Shown in pieces: positions 34,850 to 46,028 of a DNA stretch of 64,000 nt. The position numbers and the translations under genes were made by a program. Location of the stretch: contig JAGTXZ010000008.1 of assembly GCA_018398575.1 (NCBI GenBank), positions 496,001 through 560,000 of the forward strand. Reading direction: 5' to 3'. Below the pieces are notes generated by a model, which saw only the letters and a list, made by a program, of their open reading frames with translations, ran no database searches and was not told where the DNA came from. Position 1 is the first letter of the stretch; each line of letters begins with the position of its first letter. This DNA comes from Ampelomyces quisqualis. Its lineage: Eukaryota > Ascomycota > Dothideomycetes > Pleosporales > Phaeosphaeriaceae.

Positions 34850-37800
34850 AGTTTAATTTCTTTAACATAATTATCTTGCAATACTATAAGATCTTTAACT
34901 CTTTTTTCTTATGCTGTAATCTACTTAGCTAACGCTTATAGAAGTCTTAGCTGTTTTAAATAGCGTTTATAGAACGCTTGCAATATATATAGAGCGCCTA
35001 TAAAGTTTAAGGCGTTATACTAGGTAGGGTTAGAGTTATAGCCTACCTATTTTACGCAATACTTTAGGATAGAGCAGTATAGCTTGCTAGCTAGAATCTC
35101 TTTAACTTTCTATTCTTTAACGCCTTAAATTAAGATACTAGATAGGTTTAGGCTTAGCTAACTAGGCAAGAGGTTGTTAGAGTTCTTGCAGAAGACGTCT
35201 AGAGTAAACACGTTATAGATCTTAGAACCTTTAGGTAGCTTTAGTTAAAATAAATAGCTAACTTGTTCTAGAACTTTAAAGAGGCCTTTCTATAATTTAG
35301 CAAGTTTGCGACTTAGGCAGGTAACAAATAGGTTTTAGGTTAAGAGGTAAACCTTGTTACCTACTGCCTAATTAACAGGTTAATAATGTTTGTTTACTTT
35401 AGTAGCTATCTATTTCTGCGCTTTCTCTATATTATCTTTAGCTGTGCGCTAGGCTTTATGCATGTAAGTAGCTAAGCTTAAGGCATCTTTAACATTTATA
35501 TCTTTGTATTTTAAAGAAGATAATACTTAATCCTAGCTCTATTGTAGTTTAGATCTAAACAAGAGCTAGTATAGCGCTATACTAATTGCAGAGTGTAGCA
35601 GCGTAGCTTAGGCTTAATTAATTATTAGTAAGAGGTTACTCTAGTTGTCCTAGTAATAGAATACAAAAGGCCTTAATTATTAATTAATATACTTGTTTAT
35701 AATCTTAGTTTGTCTATTAGTTTGTTTATAGTAAGCTGTAGAAAGCTTAAGTTGCACGCCTAAGATCTTATAGAACTTAGACTAGAATTAGGACACAAAC
35801 TAGAGTCTGCAGTTAGACACTATACTTTTAGGCGTGTAGCTGAATTAGTATACCTATTAAATAAACAAGTAAGCTATTTTTTAAGCGTTAATTATTTTGT
35901 AGCAAGAAATAGAAACAGCTTGCTTAGATAGGCAATTAATAACAACTATAATTTAATTATAGCTATAACAATCTGTTAGGAATATCTTAAAATCTATACA
36001 TAAATGCTGTATAGGCCTATTAGGAATTTGTAACAGATAGAGGAAACCTTAGGCTTAGAGCTGTCTTAAATAGGATCTTTAACAAGAAACGCAGTTTTAT
36101 ACATAGCGTTTGCATGTAGCTTCTATACCTCTCTAATAATATTGCTAAGCTAAGAGCTAATACGTCTTTATAGCACTTAGGTAAGCAGTAGATACCTAAT
36201 TGTAAGCCTCTTTAATTAGTTAAGTGCACAAAGAAGAGTCTCTAGGTACATATAGGCGTAAGTAATATAGTAGTAGTTCTTCTTAGACATAATATAGCTG
36301 TAGTAGCGTAAGGCGTTCTTCTTTAAAGAAGTAGCAATTCTCTACTAGCAGGGCTTTAATTAGTTCTAACAAGTTAAGATTTAGAGAGGCACTAATAGAT
36401 TAGACTAAAATAGCTAAAACATTAATCTCTAGCTAGTTACAAACGTAGTTCTAAGCTAGTTTAGAGTTAACTAGAGAGCTTAGGCGTGTAGGTCCTAGAA
36501 GTACATAGGATCTGTTGTCTTATTAGGCAGCCTTAACCTTACTAACGTCCTGTTTCTTTTAGCTTAGGATATTAGCTTACTTGTTAAGCTTGCTAGGCGT
36601 GTACTTAATACAGAAATTAAAAGGAGCAATAATCTCTACCTATTGTGCTTAACGTGTATTAAGAACCTTAGTAGTTATAAAGTATTCTAAGAAGCAGTAA
36701 TCTAAATATACCTAGATTTAACTCTGTATAGAGGTAAGTTTAGCTCTCTACTTCTTAAACGCTTTTAGGATAGCAAAAAGTTTCTTGTTATATATTTCTT
36801 AATTAAGCTTAGCCCTAGATAGGGCGTAACTATAGAAGGCTATAGGATACTACTTGTTGTTAAGGTGCTTCTAAGAAAGTACTCTTGCTATTACTCTATC
36901 TAACGCGTTAGTTTCTAACTTTATGTTATACTTAGAATAAAAATAAGATAGCGTAGAAATAGCTAGAAGTAAGGCTTTAATCTAATTAAAAGCCTGTTAG
37001 CAGTCTATAGTCTAATTAAATAGTGTAGCAGGACTTTAAAGCTTTATAATTAGTTTGGCTACACAGAAGAAATCTTTAATAAATTATTAATAGAAACTAG
37101 CAAAACTAAGAAATAACTTAACGCTAGTAACTATAGTAAGTTTAGCCTAGTTTTAGAGTACTTTTACCTTGTTAGAGTTAACTTTAGTGCCCTAGTTTGT
37201 TAAAACGTAACCTAGATACTTTGTGTAGGTTACATAGAATTTACTCTTCTAAATGTCTACTTAGAGTCCTATAGTACGTAGGCGCTCTAGGACCTTTTAG
37301 ACGTGTTCCTAATGTAAGTTTATATCCTTAGAGTAGATTAGGATATTATAAAGATACGTAATGCAGAAATTATTAAAATAATTAATTAGTATATTATTTA
37401 TGTAGCGTTAATACGTAGCTAGCCTATTGCACAAGCTAAAAGGAAAAACCTTACACTTATATATACTGTAACAGGTCTAAAAGGTAGTATACTCTTTAGA
37501 GTTAAGATCTATACAAATTTTGTTAAAAGCAGCTTAGATATTAAACTTAGTAAAAATCTTAGCCTTAGAGGGGCGTAATAGCAGCTTATTAATGTAAGAG
37601 ATTAGATAGACGTTCTTGCGCGTAAGGGCGTTAATCTTTTAGTAGTCTACACAGATGCGTATATCTCTATTTAGTTTGCGTATACAAAAGATAGGTAAAG
37701 CAAAAGGACTTTAGCTAGCCTTAATAAAACCCTTCTAAAGGTAGTTCTAGACGTAGGCCTTAGTAGCTTTAAGCTCTTCTTAGTTTTGCTTATACAAGGG

Positions 37801-40268
37801 ACTAAACGCATTTAGTAATAGTTCTTTAAAGATAATCTTGTAATTGTATAGATAATAAGAAGGCAATTAATTAGCTACTAACTTACTAAATACATCCTAA
37901 TACTAGAAGTAACAGGTAGGTAATTTCTTATCTAATTAGCTTTAATTGTCTGCGTTGTCCTTAGAGGCAAGGATTCTGTTAATCTTATAGAGGCTTATTA
38001 TAAAGAACTTGTTCTAAAGCTTCTTTATAATAAAGTAGAATGCATTAGCAGAAATAAGAGTAATGCAGGTAGTTAGAGAGGGTTTAGACTCTAAGCGGTT
38101 TTGCTTAGTTAGGGTATAAGGGATCTCTAAGATTTTTTGGGCTAATAGAAGCTTTAAGCATCTCTTAATACAATAAATAGAAGAAGAGGAATAGTAAGGA
38201 CTGTTTTAGATACAATAGTCTTCTTTCTTCTATAGGGCGTTGCGTTATTGCACATTAAGATAGACAGTAGCTAGCACTATAGCTTAATATAGAATAGTAA
38301 GAATAGGAGGTAAAGGATTATATAAATAGAGGTACTTAGATAGCTAAATAAACTGTAACCTATTAGTGTCTAATTAAATCTTAAATTATCTTAACTATTA
38401 GAGGCTAAGTATACAATCCTAAGACCTAAGATTAAGGATAAGAAATAGACAGTTTAAAATCTTTTAGCTATTAATATTTAAGTGTAGTTAAATATATTAA
38501 GTAACTAAAGAAGTAATCTAATCCTTAAAGCTGCGTACCTAAACTTAGAAGGGGAGCTTCTAGATAGGTTGCTGCAAGGCTTTAGAAACAGATAAGACAA
38601 TTTGTAAATTTAAAAATAGAAAACCTTAAGTACTAGTGTTAACAAGAGTATTAAGGCGTAAGCTAAGGCCTTAGTTGTAAAAAAGCGTAGGTATAAGGAA
38701 ATAGGGACTGCAAAACAAATAAGAAAGGTTAAGGTAAGATAGATTGTAACAGCTTAGGCCTAGAAAGAGGTGTTCTTCTAGGCGCTTCTGTTTCCTATAT
38801 AATATACTTTCTAATTAGGTTGCTCTTAAGTATCTTTATACTTATCTACTTCTACAGCTTTAATCTAATGCACACAAGGCTTTGTATAGTTACTAGAGTA
38901 GTATTTTAGCTTACTATAATTATAACAACTACTAGGGGTTTTCTATTATTTTAGCTTAGAGGTCTTTATAGAAAGATGCACTGTTGTAGATTAATAGACT
39001 AGCGCAGAATTTGTTAGAGCGCTAGTAGTAGTAGTCTAATTTAGCTCTAAATTCTGTTATAGGGCTAACCTAATTAGTAACCTAGCAGCAGCTAGTGTTA
39101 TACTTAGTGTAGAGTTATTCTTTTGCTCTATATTATATGTAGTAAGGTGTTCTACTATCTAATTAAATAAGTTCTTCTATTAGTGCCTAAATTCTAGGTT
39201 AGGGGCTCGCAACCCTAGCGTAATCTTAGTCTATAAGTAGTAAAACTACTCTAAAGAGGGTACTTATCCCTTAACTGCAGAACTTAGAAACCTAGCTTTA
39301 AATAAGAGAAACGTTTCCTTCTTAGTTATCTACATTTAATTAAAAGCTGCTTAGCTTTTAGCTACCTTATTACCTATAATAAAGTAAGACTTAAGTAGCC
39401 TAATTATTTGCTTAGCGTTCTAGAATTACTCTTAATTAGTATCTAATAAATATTATAGCTTAAGATAGCCCTTAGCTAATCTTGTAGTGTAGCCCTATAC
39501 TAAGGCTATGTGTTGTCTTTTAGTCTAATAGTAATTTAAGTTAATCTTAAGTTAATCCTAGATAGAGGCCTACTATTAGTAGAAGGTAGAATCTTTTCTA
39601 TTACTAAGATTGTCTATATTAGGCGTTTTCTTAGATTGTTAAAGTTAGTAAGAGCCTTTATAGTAATGTAAGTACTTAGATATAGAGCTGTTAGATAAAT
39701 AGTAAGGTGCAGAATTATTCTAAAGTAATTTAGTAGTAGGTAAGAGCTTGTCTAGTCCTATTAACAGAGTTAGTCCTTTTTTAAGAGAATTAATTTCTAC
39801 TAAAGCCTGTTTTAAATCTTATTGTAATTAATTAACCTCTATTTAGGCAAGGGTTAGATTTAGTGCAGCTCTAGGCTAAGAGAGTTTCTTAGTATCTGTC
39901 TTTTTTGCTTTAGTACTCTGTTGCTAGGTTGTTACAGTTAATACAGAGTTGTCTTAGAGAAAGGCTCCTAGAGTTAGTTCTTTAGAGGGAGTTATTAGCG
40001 TTGCCTCTAATACTCCTAGGTTATTAATAGTCTCTAAGTTTCTATTGTAGCGCTAAACGCAACTTTTCTAAAGTAATCCTAACTGTTGTGTTAATAAGAA
40101 GATCTAAACCTAAAGGCTTTAGCTATTAGAAGATCTAAGGGATCCTAACTGTGTTTAATAGATTTAAGGTTACAAACAGATCTAATTTAGATAGGGTTTT
40201 AGACGTTTTAACGCAATCTTTTTAAAAGTAAATTGCAATATTATATAAATGCTATTACTAGCAGGATA
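34850..40268 (-). pseudogene. gag-pol remains of copy 1
   Basis: Minus-strand remnant of gag, protease, reverse transcriptase, RNase H and integrase in Ty3/Gypsy order. It is recognisable because its reverse complement is collinear with copy 3, where the motifs are clearer. The frame is broken by numerous stops, mainly TAG, so no protein can be made. Confidence 0.8.
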
Positions 40269-40281
40269 AAGTTTCTCTTAT
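40269..40281 (-). other. Primer-binding site of copy 1
   Basis: Two nucleotides inside the 5' LTR, the minus strand reads ATAAGAGAAACTT. It is identical to the copy 3 site except for one C-to-T change, and is complementary to a site within the LTR. Confidence 0.6.
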
Positions 40282-40283
40282 AA

Positions 40284-40582
40284 TGTAACAACGCAGGTAG
40301 GTACAGCTATTAGGATTAAATTAGATACATATTAGAGGCATATAGAAGTGCGTGTTATATTAGAGATTCTAGATTAGCTATACACCTATAGGTCTTGTAC
40401 AGAAGGACAAGAGAAACTTGTCTTCTATCTATGCTATAGGCTTATATTTATAGTAGGCGTAGCAGCTAAGTTAGAGCGCTGTTAGAGCGCTTTTAGTCCT
40501 AATCTACTAGCTCTCTACATAATCTGTTACTAAGCCTTTATAAGGTATTAGATGTAACATGTGTTTGCATGTGCTTGTTACA
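40284..40582 (-). repeat. Copy 1, 5' LTR
   Basis: 299 bp, TGTAACA at one end and TTGTTACA at the other (perfect 7-bp terminal inverted repeat). It contains a TATAAATA box in element orientation. Confidence 0.93.
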
Positions 40583-41040
40583 GATTAGATCAAATACAAT
40601 AAGCTGAAAACTAGCTTAATAAGAGGGCCTAATTATAAATAAAATCTTATTTTCTTAGTAATATGCTTAGATATTACGTGTGTAAATTCTGTAATCCTGC
40701 TGATTTATATACTCTGTTACAGTATCTTACTAAACGCTAAACAAGACTCTCTTAGACGCTCTAGCAAGCTTAAGCCCCTAGGCAAAATAATAAGCGCAAG
40801 AACTCTAGAGTAGGGCCCTATAGTTATTGCTGTAAGTGTAGAATTATTTATTAGCTCTAGAGTCTTAGAGTTTTTTAGCGCTAGTGATCATCTTGCTAGG
40901 GGGGGTCAAGAGGGTCTGAGACTCTGAGATCCTGAGATAACGTGGGGACCCATCCGAGAATATTCCGGTGGCTCGAGCTCGCATTATTCCGCAATCTTTT
41001 AGTATGAGCGTCCAACGTTTACTCCGTACGTGTCCCCAAC
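40583..41040. other. AT-rich relic and block boundary
   Basis: Begins with the right GATTA target duplication. About 280 bp of TA-rich decayed sequence of unknown origin follows, then an abrupt change near 40,890 to GC-balanced DNA that leads into the PD-(D/E)XK gene. Confidence 0.5.
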
Positions 41041-42521
41041 ATGTCGAAGCGAAAACAGCACGCAAGCGGCACATGGCACTCATCACCCTGCAGCCCTAAA
41101 CGTGTCAAGACCCAGTGCTTGGGAATCAGCGCATCTTGCTCCTCATCAACACAGATACATGCACGTGCGCACGCGCTTACCGAAGGGTCTCTACGCGACT
41201 TGCAACGGCCAACTGTCAAGACCAAGACATCTCTGATACGCGACTGGAGAAGCTCTGTGAGCGTTGACAATGCGAAGAGGATGGAAGCGCCCCCAACGCC
41301 ACGAGGTGCAGGCTCGAATGATCGTGGGCGTCGCCAGCTAAAGCACAACGTACGCTCCCAGAGACGTCGAACCCCTAGTCCCAGCAAGAGACCAACTCCG
41401 CAGACCTATCGTACACGAAATATGCATCACGCCAAGGTGTTTGTCGATACCTCAATCGATATTCCGCCTACAGTTGGTAAGAAGGTACAACACATTTTAG
41501 GAATCAATACATTAGAGGATCAAGTGGTAGCTATGACAGGCACACCACAGCACTCTATACGTGTCGCTGAAGTAGCCGGGAAGTACTGGGACGAATCTCG
41601 GAGGAACGCGCGTGATTGCTCGCTCGAAGGCGATTGGAAGGCTAGTTTGTATGGGCTTGTGAGAAGCATATCTGACATTTGGTCGGACGAGATCAAAGCG
41701 CACGTGTCAGAGAAACGTAAGCCACCTAGGCACGCCACTAGACTTTGTAGAGGTTCTCACCACGTTGTTAAGTCTGGAATTCCGATCTCAAGCCGACGGG
41801 TCCATCTCTCGAACTATTCGCGAACGAAGATCGAACCAGTACAAGCGACCATCACACACCTCAGAACACACTAGAAGTAGGATCCCTCGAGGCTGCCGCC
41901 GGTGATACCACTTTTGTTGGGTCCATACCATCACTGCCACCACCATCAATCGCACCGACTACCAGCACTGAAGCTGCAGACCCATATCACATCTCAACGC
42001 CAAAACCAGACATAACAATTGGGCTCGCACATGGCAGTTTCGTGCAAAAGCACCAGCAGTTACTTGTGAATCACCAGGCGTCTGGATCAATATTGAGCGA
42101 CCCGCACGTGGCAGATATGGGCATACGGTTCCCATTCTTGATTGCAGAAGTGAAGGGTCTAAGCCTGAATGGAAGCATAGTTAGTGCTCAGAATCAAGCT
42201 GCGATGAGTGGTGCATCAATGATCACCATCCTCCAGGACCTCCTGTGTCAAGTAGGATGGTGTCAGAGCCCCGTCGCTGCTTCTGCGTCAACCTCGCACT
42301 CAGATGATACACTCTGCTTCTCTGTTGTTACAGCAGGCCCTCTGCATGAGCTGTGGGTGCATTACGTCGTTGAAGGAGCATATTATATGGAATGTGTCCA
42401 GTTGCTTCGCACCACACTTAAACGCGATGCTCTACAATTGACACACTGTGTGCATCGCATTTTGAACTGGGGCAGGAGCACGTTCAAAGATGATATTGTG
42501 GGAAACCTAGATAGGATATGA
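41041..42521 (+). CDS. PD-(D/E)XK nuclease-like domain protein
   Basis: Two exons (41041-41716 and 41773-42521; GTAAGC donor, 56-nt intron) give 474 aa. Without the intron the gene looks like two unrelated frames. The N-terminal ~130 residues are Arg/Ser/Pro-rich and probably disordered. The C-terminal domain has KPDITIGLAHGSF, HQASGSILSDPHVADMGIRFPFLIAEVKG and AQNQAAMSGASM. I associate this pattern with fungal proteins annotated as PD-(D/E)XK nuclease-like, the E-x-K of AEVKG supplying the core motif with the Asp of KPD upstream. Such genes are numerous and variable in Pezizomycotina. The gene is intact and lacks RIP-type stops despite lying 450 bp from a RIP-mutated element. Enzymatic activity is not established. 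Confidence 0.72.
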
Positions 42522-42977
42522 TTTTGCGTGTGCAATCTGTAAATGACAATCCAGGATGCAGCCCCAAGCAACAACACAGAAGGATTCAAACCCCGCAGAG
42601 TGCTACTAGCTGTATGCGGAAGGCGTAATCCAATGCACTGTTCACCGGTCAGATCAGCGTGTAGCATGGTCGAGGGCAGTTGCTTTGTGGCGCGTGCTGT
42701 GTGCGGGGTCAAAGTGTGGAGCTATGCATGCCACGTACAGAGTAGTCAGCAAAGGGATCAACAATGGAAGTGAGAGGCTATCCCTAGCAACGTCCGCATA
42801 CGCTTTGTGTGGACGCACGGTGGCACAATTAAGGGTTTGTTTACCGCGGCGCCTGGACTCGGCTTCTTTACACACTGGAACAATTGAAAGGGACAGCTAC
42901 AGCCATCAAAACATTGTCGAAACTGCAAACCTGCCCTAACACCCCTCATGAAGGACAACTGGACGATCTAGCAAGAT
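42522..42977. other. Intergenic region
   Basis: 3' region of the PD-(D/E)XK gene and upstream region of the second kinase-like gene. An ATG at 42976 lies one frame away from the kinase frame; a missed 5' exon may lie here. Confidence 0.4.
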
Positions 42978-43760
42978 GAACGAAAGCGTAGGCAACTTCA
43001 TCATCGTCAGCCATACTTTCCCAGGGGCGTACAACGAATCATTACCACCGGTAGTAATCACTACATTGGTTACGTCAACGAGACAACGATTTTGAAGTTT
43101 CCACATGAGCCTACACCATCACACGGACTCGACGTTGAGCGTGCACTGTTCCAGCAACTTGGCAAACACCCTCGTTATATCGAATTCAAGGGCAACTATG
43201 AAGCAGGCCTGCTTTTGGAGTTTGCTCCCAATAGATCACTCGAGAGCTACATGAAAGCGATAGTTCTGACAAAGCAAGAGAGAATCCGGCTGGCTAAGGA
43301 GATTGCAGAATGGGTCGCTCACGCTCACGAAAAGAGTGTGATTATATGCGATATACACGTCCGAAACATTCTGCTTGACTCGAATCTCCACGTCAAGCTA
43401 TGTGACTTTCAGGGCCGACTGTTGGGTCCTGAAGGCCAGATTCTCCACGATGGAGGGGCTCCTGAGAATGCGGAGTCGTTCATGCCGCGCGAAAACGAAG
43501 ACTCGGCAGACCAAAAGACAGATATGTTCGCTCTGGGATCAACTATATACCACATCATAGAGGGCCATCAGCCATTTCTAGAGCTACACCCTATCAATAA
43601 CAAGTCAGAATTTCGATGCCGTTACCGAGAAGGTCGCTTTCCAGCACTGGCAGCAGACTTGGGTGGCAACATTGTACGGAATTGCTGGGAAGGCAAATAC
43701 GAGTCTGTGAAAGAAGTCCTTCAAGATCTTACAGCATTAGAAGCACATTTCCAAAAATAG
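42978..43760 (+). CDS. Small protein-kinase-like protein, 5' end unresolved
   Basis: Open from a stop at 42969-42971 to the TAG at 43758-43760, about 260 codons, with no ATG at the head. The only nearby ATG (42976) is in another frame. The kinase fold is visible from the start: YFPRGV, a glycine-loop-like GSNHYIGYV, Lys in TILKFPHE, catalytic loop VIICDIHVRNILLD (CDI in place of HRD), LCDFQG (DFQ in place of DFG), TDMFALGSTIYHIIEGHQPF and NCWEGKYESVKEVLQDL. It is a paralogue of the gene at 32338-33084. Either a short 5' exon was missed or a 1-2 nt shift has damaged the start. Confidence 0.65.
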   Translation, partial: ERKRRQLHHRQPYFPRGVQRIITTGSNHYIGYVNETTILKFPHEPTPSHGLDVERALFQQLGKHPRYIEFKGNYEAGLLLEFAPNRSLESYMKAIVLTKQERIRLAKEIAEWVAHAHEKSVIICDIHVRNILLDSNLHVKLCDFQGRLLGPEGQILHDGGAPENAESFMPRENEDSADQKTDMFALGSTIYHIIEGHQPFLELHPINNKSEFRCRYREGRFPALAADLGGNIVRNCWEGKYESVKEVLQDLTALEAHFQK

Positions 43761-44145
43761 GAGATGCTCAGACATATGCGAACGCCTATAATGCGTCTCT
43801 TTTCAGCGACCCTTGCTGCGCTCGGTGGCGGTACACCCCTGCGGGACTTGCAAATAACATTAGCAATGTGTTGTCCTAGCACTGTAAAACATGTACAAAT
43901 TTTCTTAGTGATAATCTAATATGCGACGCCAGAAAGAGTGGGACCCTAAGTACTGACCTGAGCTTGACCTGTTGACGTCTCTCTGTCGCTGTTTGTTTAG
44001 ATCAATTTTCGATCAAAATTAAAGCTCGCGCACCAAGTTTTGCACTTACAGATGTCCCTATTCATCACATGATGGTGTGGTTTCCGACTCACCACGATCT
44101 ACATGTGGTTCCAACTTTCACATTGTTTTTGCTGATTGATCGCCC
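43761..44145. other. Intergenic region
   Basis: No gene supported. Composition is balanced. Confidence 0.45.
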
Positions 44146-44594
44146 GTGTACAAACACTTGAATCTCGAGGCAAAACGTAAACGCGAAGAAGAACACGGAC
44201 GCCAGGCAGCAGAGGATGCAGACTCGAAGATGAGCAGCGCAGACACGAAAACGCTGAACAAGCGCGACAAAACGTGGAAACGAGAACTCATAACTCGACC
44301 CTACCCGAATTTATGGATGCCTGCCATGTCTACCTCCAAACGAGTTTGGTCGTCTAGACTTATGCGACCTTGTTAACGCGTGGCAATTCCGCAAACGCAA
44401 AGAACATTTCCCAGCCCAAACGGCTCCGCACATGGACAGACTTCGCCTTTCAGCAGGAGAAGATACGGTATGCTCTTGAGAGCTTAGAAGCTGTTGCAAA
44501 GCAGTTCTTTACTTCGCTTCATTCCATAAGCGAGTCTGGATGGGCTGTTCAACAGATAATGCTAGGCTCCGAGCTTGACCTGCATATCTTCTAG
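44146..44594 (+). pseudogene. Possible decayed gene fragment
   Basis: Short overlapping + frames: a charged Lys/Glu-rich piece (LNLEAKRKREEEHGRQAAED) and, in another phase, pieces such as FGRLDLCDLVNAWQFRKRK and LEAVAKQFFTSLHSIS. Coding character hops between frames, as in a frameshifted relic. I do not recognise the family. Confidence 0.3.
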
Positions 44595-45380
44595 CGATCG
44601 ACCGTTTAGGGCCCTGTGTCTCATATTATTAGAGAGACGTACACGACTGAAGCCTTGGACAAAAGTTTAGCCTGCGCGGCGCTGTAAATTTCAAAATCAA
44701 CTTTAGTACTCTTAGCCTTAAAAATAGAATAGAGAAAGCTATATAGCTACTAGTATTCAGCACTTAGTAATAAAGGTTACTACACCTATAGGCAAGAACT
44801 AGCTTGTTAGCTACGTTAAACTTTACAAACACTACCTAAAGTAAAATATTATAACCTTCTTATGCTTTAGCTAACTAGTTTTATATTTATAATATAAGTA
44901 ATAATAAACGCGTTGCTGCCTTTGTTATAGAGCGCAAAGCGCTGCATGAAATCCCGCTTAGCTACATCTACGAAGGAAGACCTGCGCCCCCCCCTATACT
45001 CGCCAGGCCGCGCGAATACTCGAAGCCAGTATGACTTCAGAGACGCAGAGGAGAGCCTGACGCAGACACGCCAAGCTGACAGCCAGTGGGATCGCAACGA
45101 TTGTTCCACGCACAGCCCGCAAGCAGAGCCACGCTGAGCCGTGACTCGCGCTGCACGGGACAGGCTGGACAGTACTGCACTCAGAAGTGCCGGCTTAGCC
45201 TCTTGAAAGGTGGTCCGCTTGACCAGTTATGCCCAAATGTAAGGGAAGATGGCAACAACCGTTACTGAATTCGTGTGCCTACCTTTCTCAAGCTTATCTG
45301 TAAGCAGCTTTTCAAGGACTGAGACAGCAACTGTAAAACTATGGATAGGAATTTATAGAGCGTGTAGTAATCTCTTCTGA
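44595..45380. other. Short AT-rich relic and intergenic DNA
   Basis: 44,690-44,950 is TA-rich with the same look as the RIP blocks and is probably a small decayed repeat. It is followed by about 430 bp of balanced sequence without a gene. Confidence 0.4.
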
Positions 45381-45647
45381 GTACGACTTGCATCTCATGG
45401 GTACACTGTGATTGCCAAAGCTATACTTGTCTACCTGGCGCATCGTCTCGAGCGGGAGGCTGCTATCTACAGACAACTTGGCCCAACACAAGGCACGCAT
45501 GTGCCAGTGTGTCTGATGAGGATTGACATGGGAAAGCCGTATCGTTACGAGGGCATCGCTGAGCTGGATCATATGATGTTACTCAGCTACGGAGGCAAGT
45601 GCCTTGACAAGCTGCAGACTGGCAAGGACAAGCTGTTCATTGCCTAG
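45381..45647 (+). pseudogene. Fragment of a fungal kinase-like/hypothetical protein
   Basis: About 88 codons without an ATG at the head. The segment SHGYTVIAKA...LEREAAIYRQLGPTQGTHVPVCL...YEGIAELDHMMLLSYGG resembles a recurrent block in large uncharacterised fungal proteins of kinase-like type (Lys of V-x-K, then R-E-x-x-x-Y...P-I-Q-G...V-P-V). Sequence on either side gives no continuation, so this is a truncated copy. Confidence 0.5.
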
Positions 45648-46028
45648 CAATACTATTGCACTGGTACTATTGATGCTTTAACAGAATAGGCGACTGCGTT
45701 AATAGAAGTCGCTTCTGACTATACGTTGCCACGTACTTCTTCCTAAAGCGCTTTGTGTCTGCAGGAAACCTTGACTCCTTTTGTGATTAAGCTCTGGCAG
45801 CGTCCAATCGGCCTACCTGGGTCAAAACATCTTGACCTGTCGCCCGAATAAGAAAGGGTTCTGGTCGGAGCAGAACTGTATGGCTGGTGTAAAAGGCGAA
45901 CTCTAAGGACGCATGAAGAAGGCTGATCACGAAGAAGACATGATAAGACAGGCTAGCATTGGATATTCATTTACATGTTTTGGTCCTTATGTTGACATTA
46001 CTATTCGCAACTGTATATAAGCCGAGAC
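45648..46028. other. Intergenic region
   Basis: No gene supported; it includes the 3' region of the SANT-like gene. Confidence 0.45.

Larger units (their letters stand above)
33467..40582 (-). mobile_element. Complete RIP-mutated Ty3/Gypsy-type LTR element (copy 1)
   Basis: 7,116-bp element in minus orientation, bounded by two 299-bp LTRs that start TGTAAC and end TTACA, flanked by the 5-bp duplication GATTA (33462-33466 and 40583-40587). In element orientation it runs 5' LTR (40284-40582), a 2-nt spacer, primer-binding site (40269-40281), gag-pol, an antisense extra frame, a polypurine tract (complement of 33766-33780) and 3' LTR (33467-33765). gag-pol is destroyed by many stops, most of them TAG. 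The reverse transcriptase and integrase match copy 3 segment for segment. The two LTRs differ at about 14 positions, all transitions, as expected for RIP. Confidence 0.93.

Noticed and set aside
42570..42600. Sequence resembling a tRNA B box (GGATTCAAACC)
   Set aside because: No matching A box at the right distance and no cloverleaf could be drawn. No tRNA gene was found in the window.
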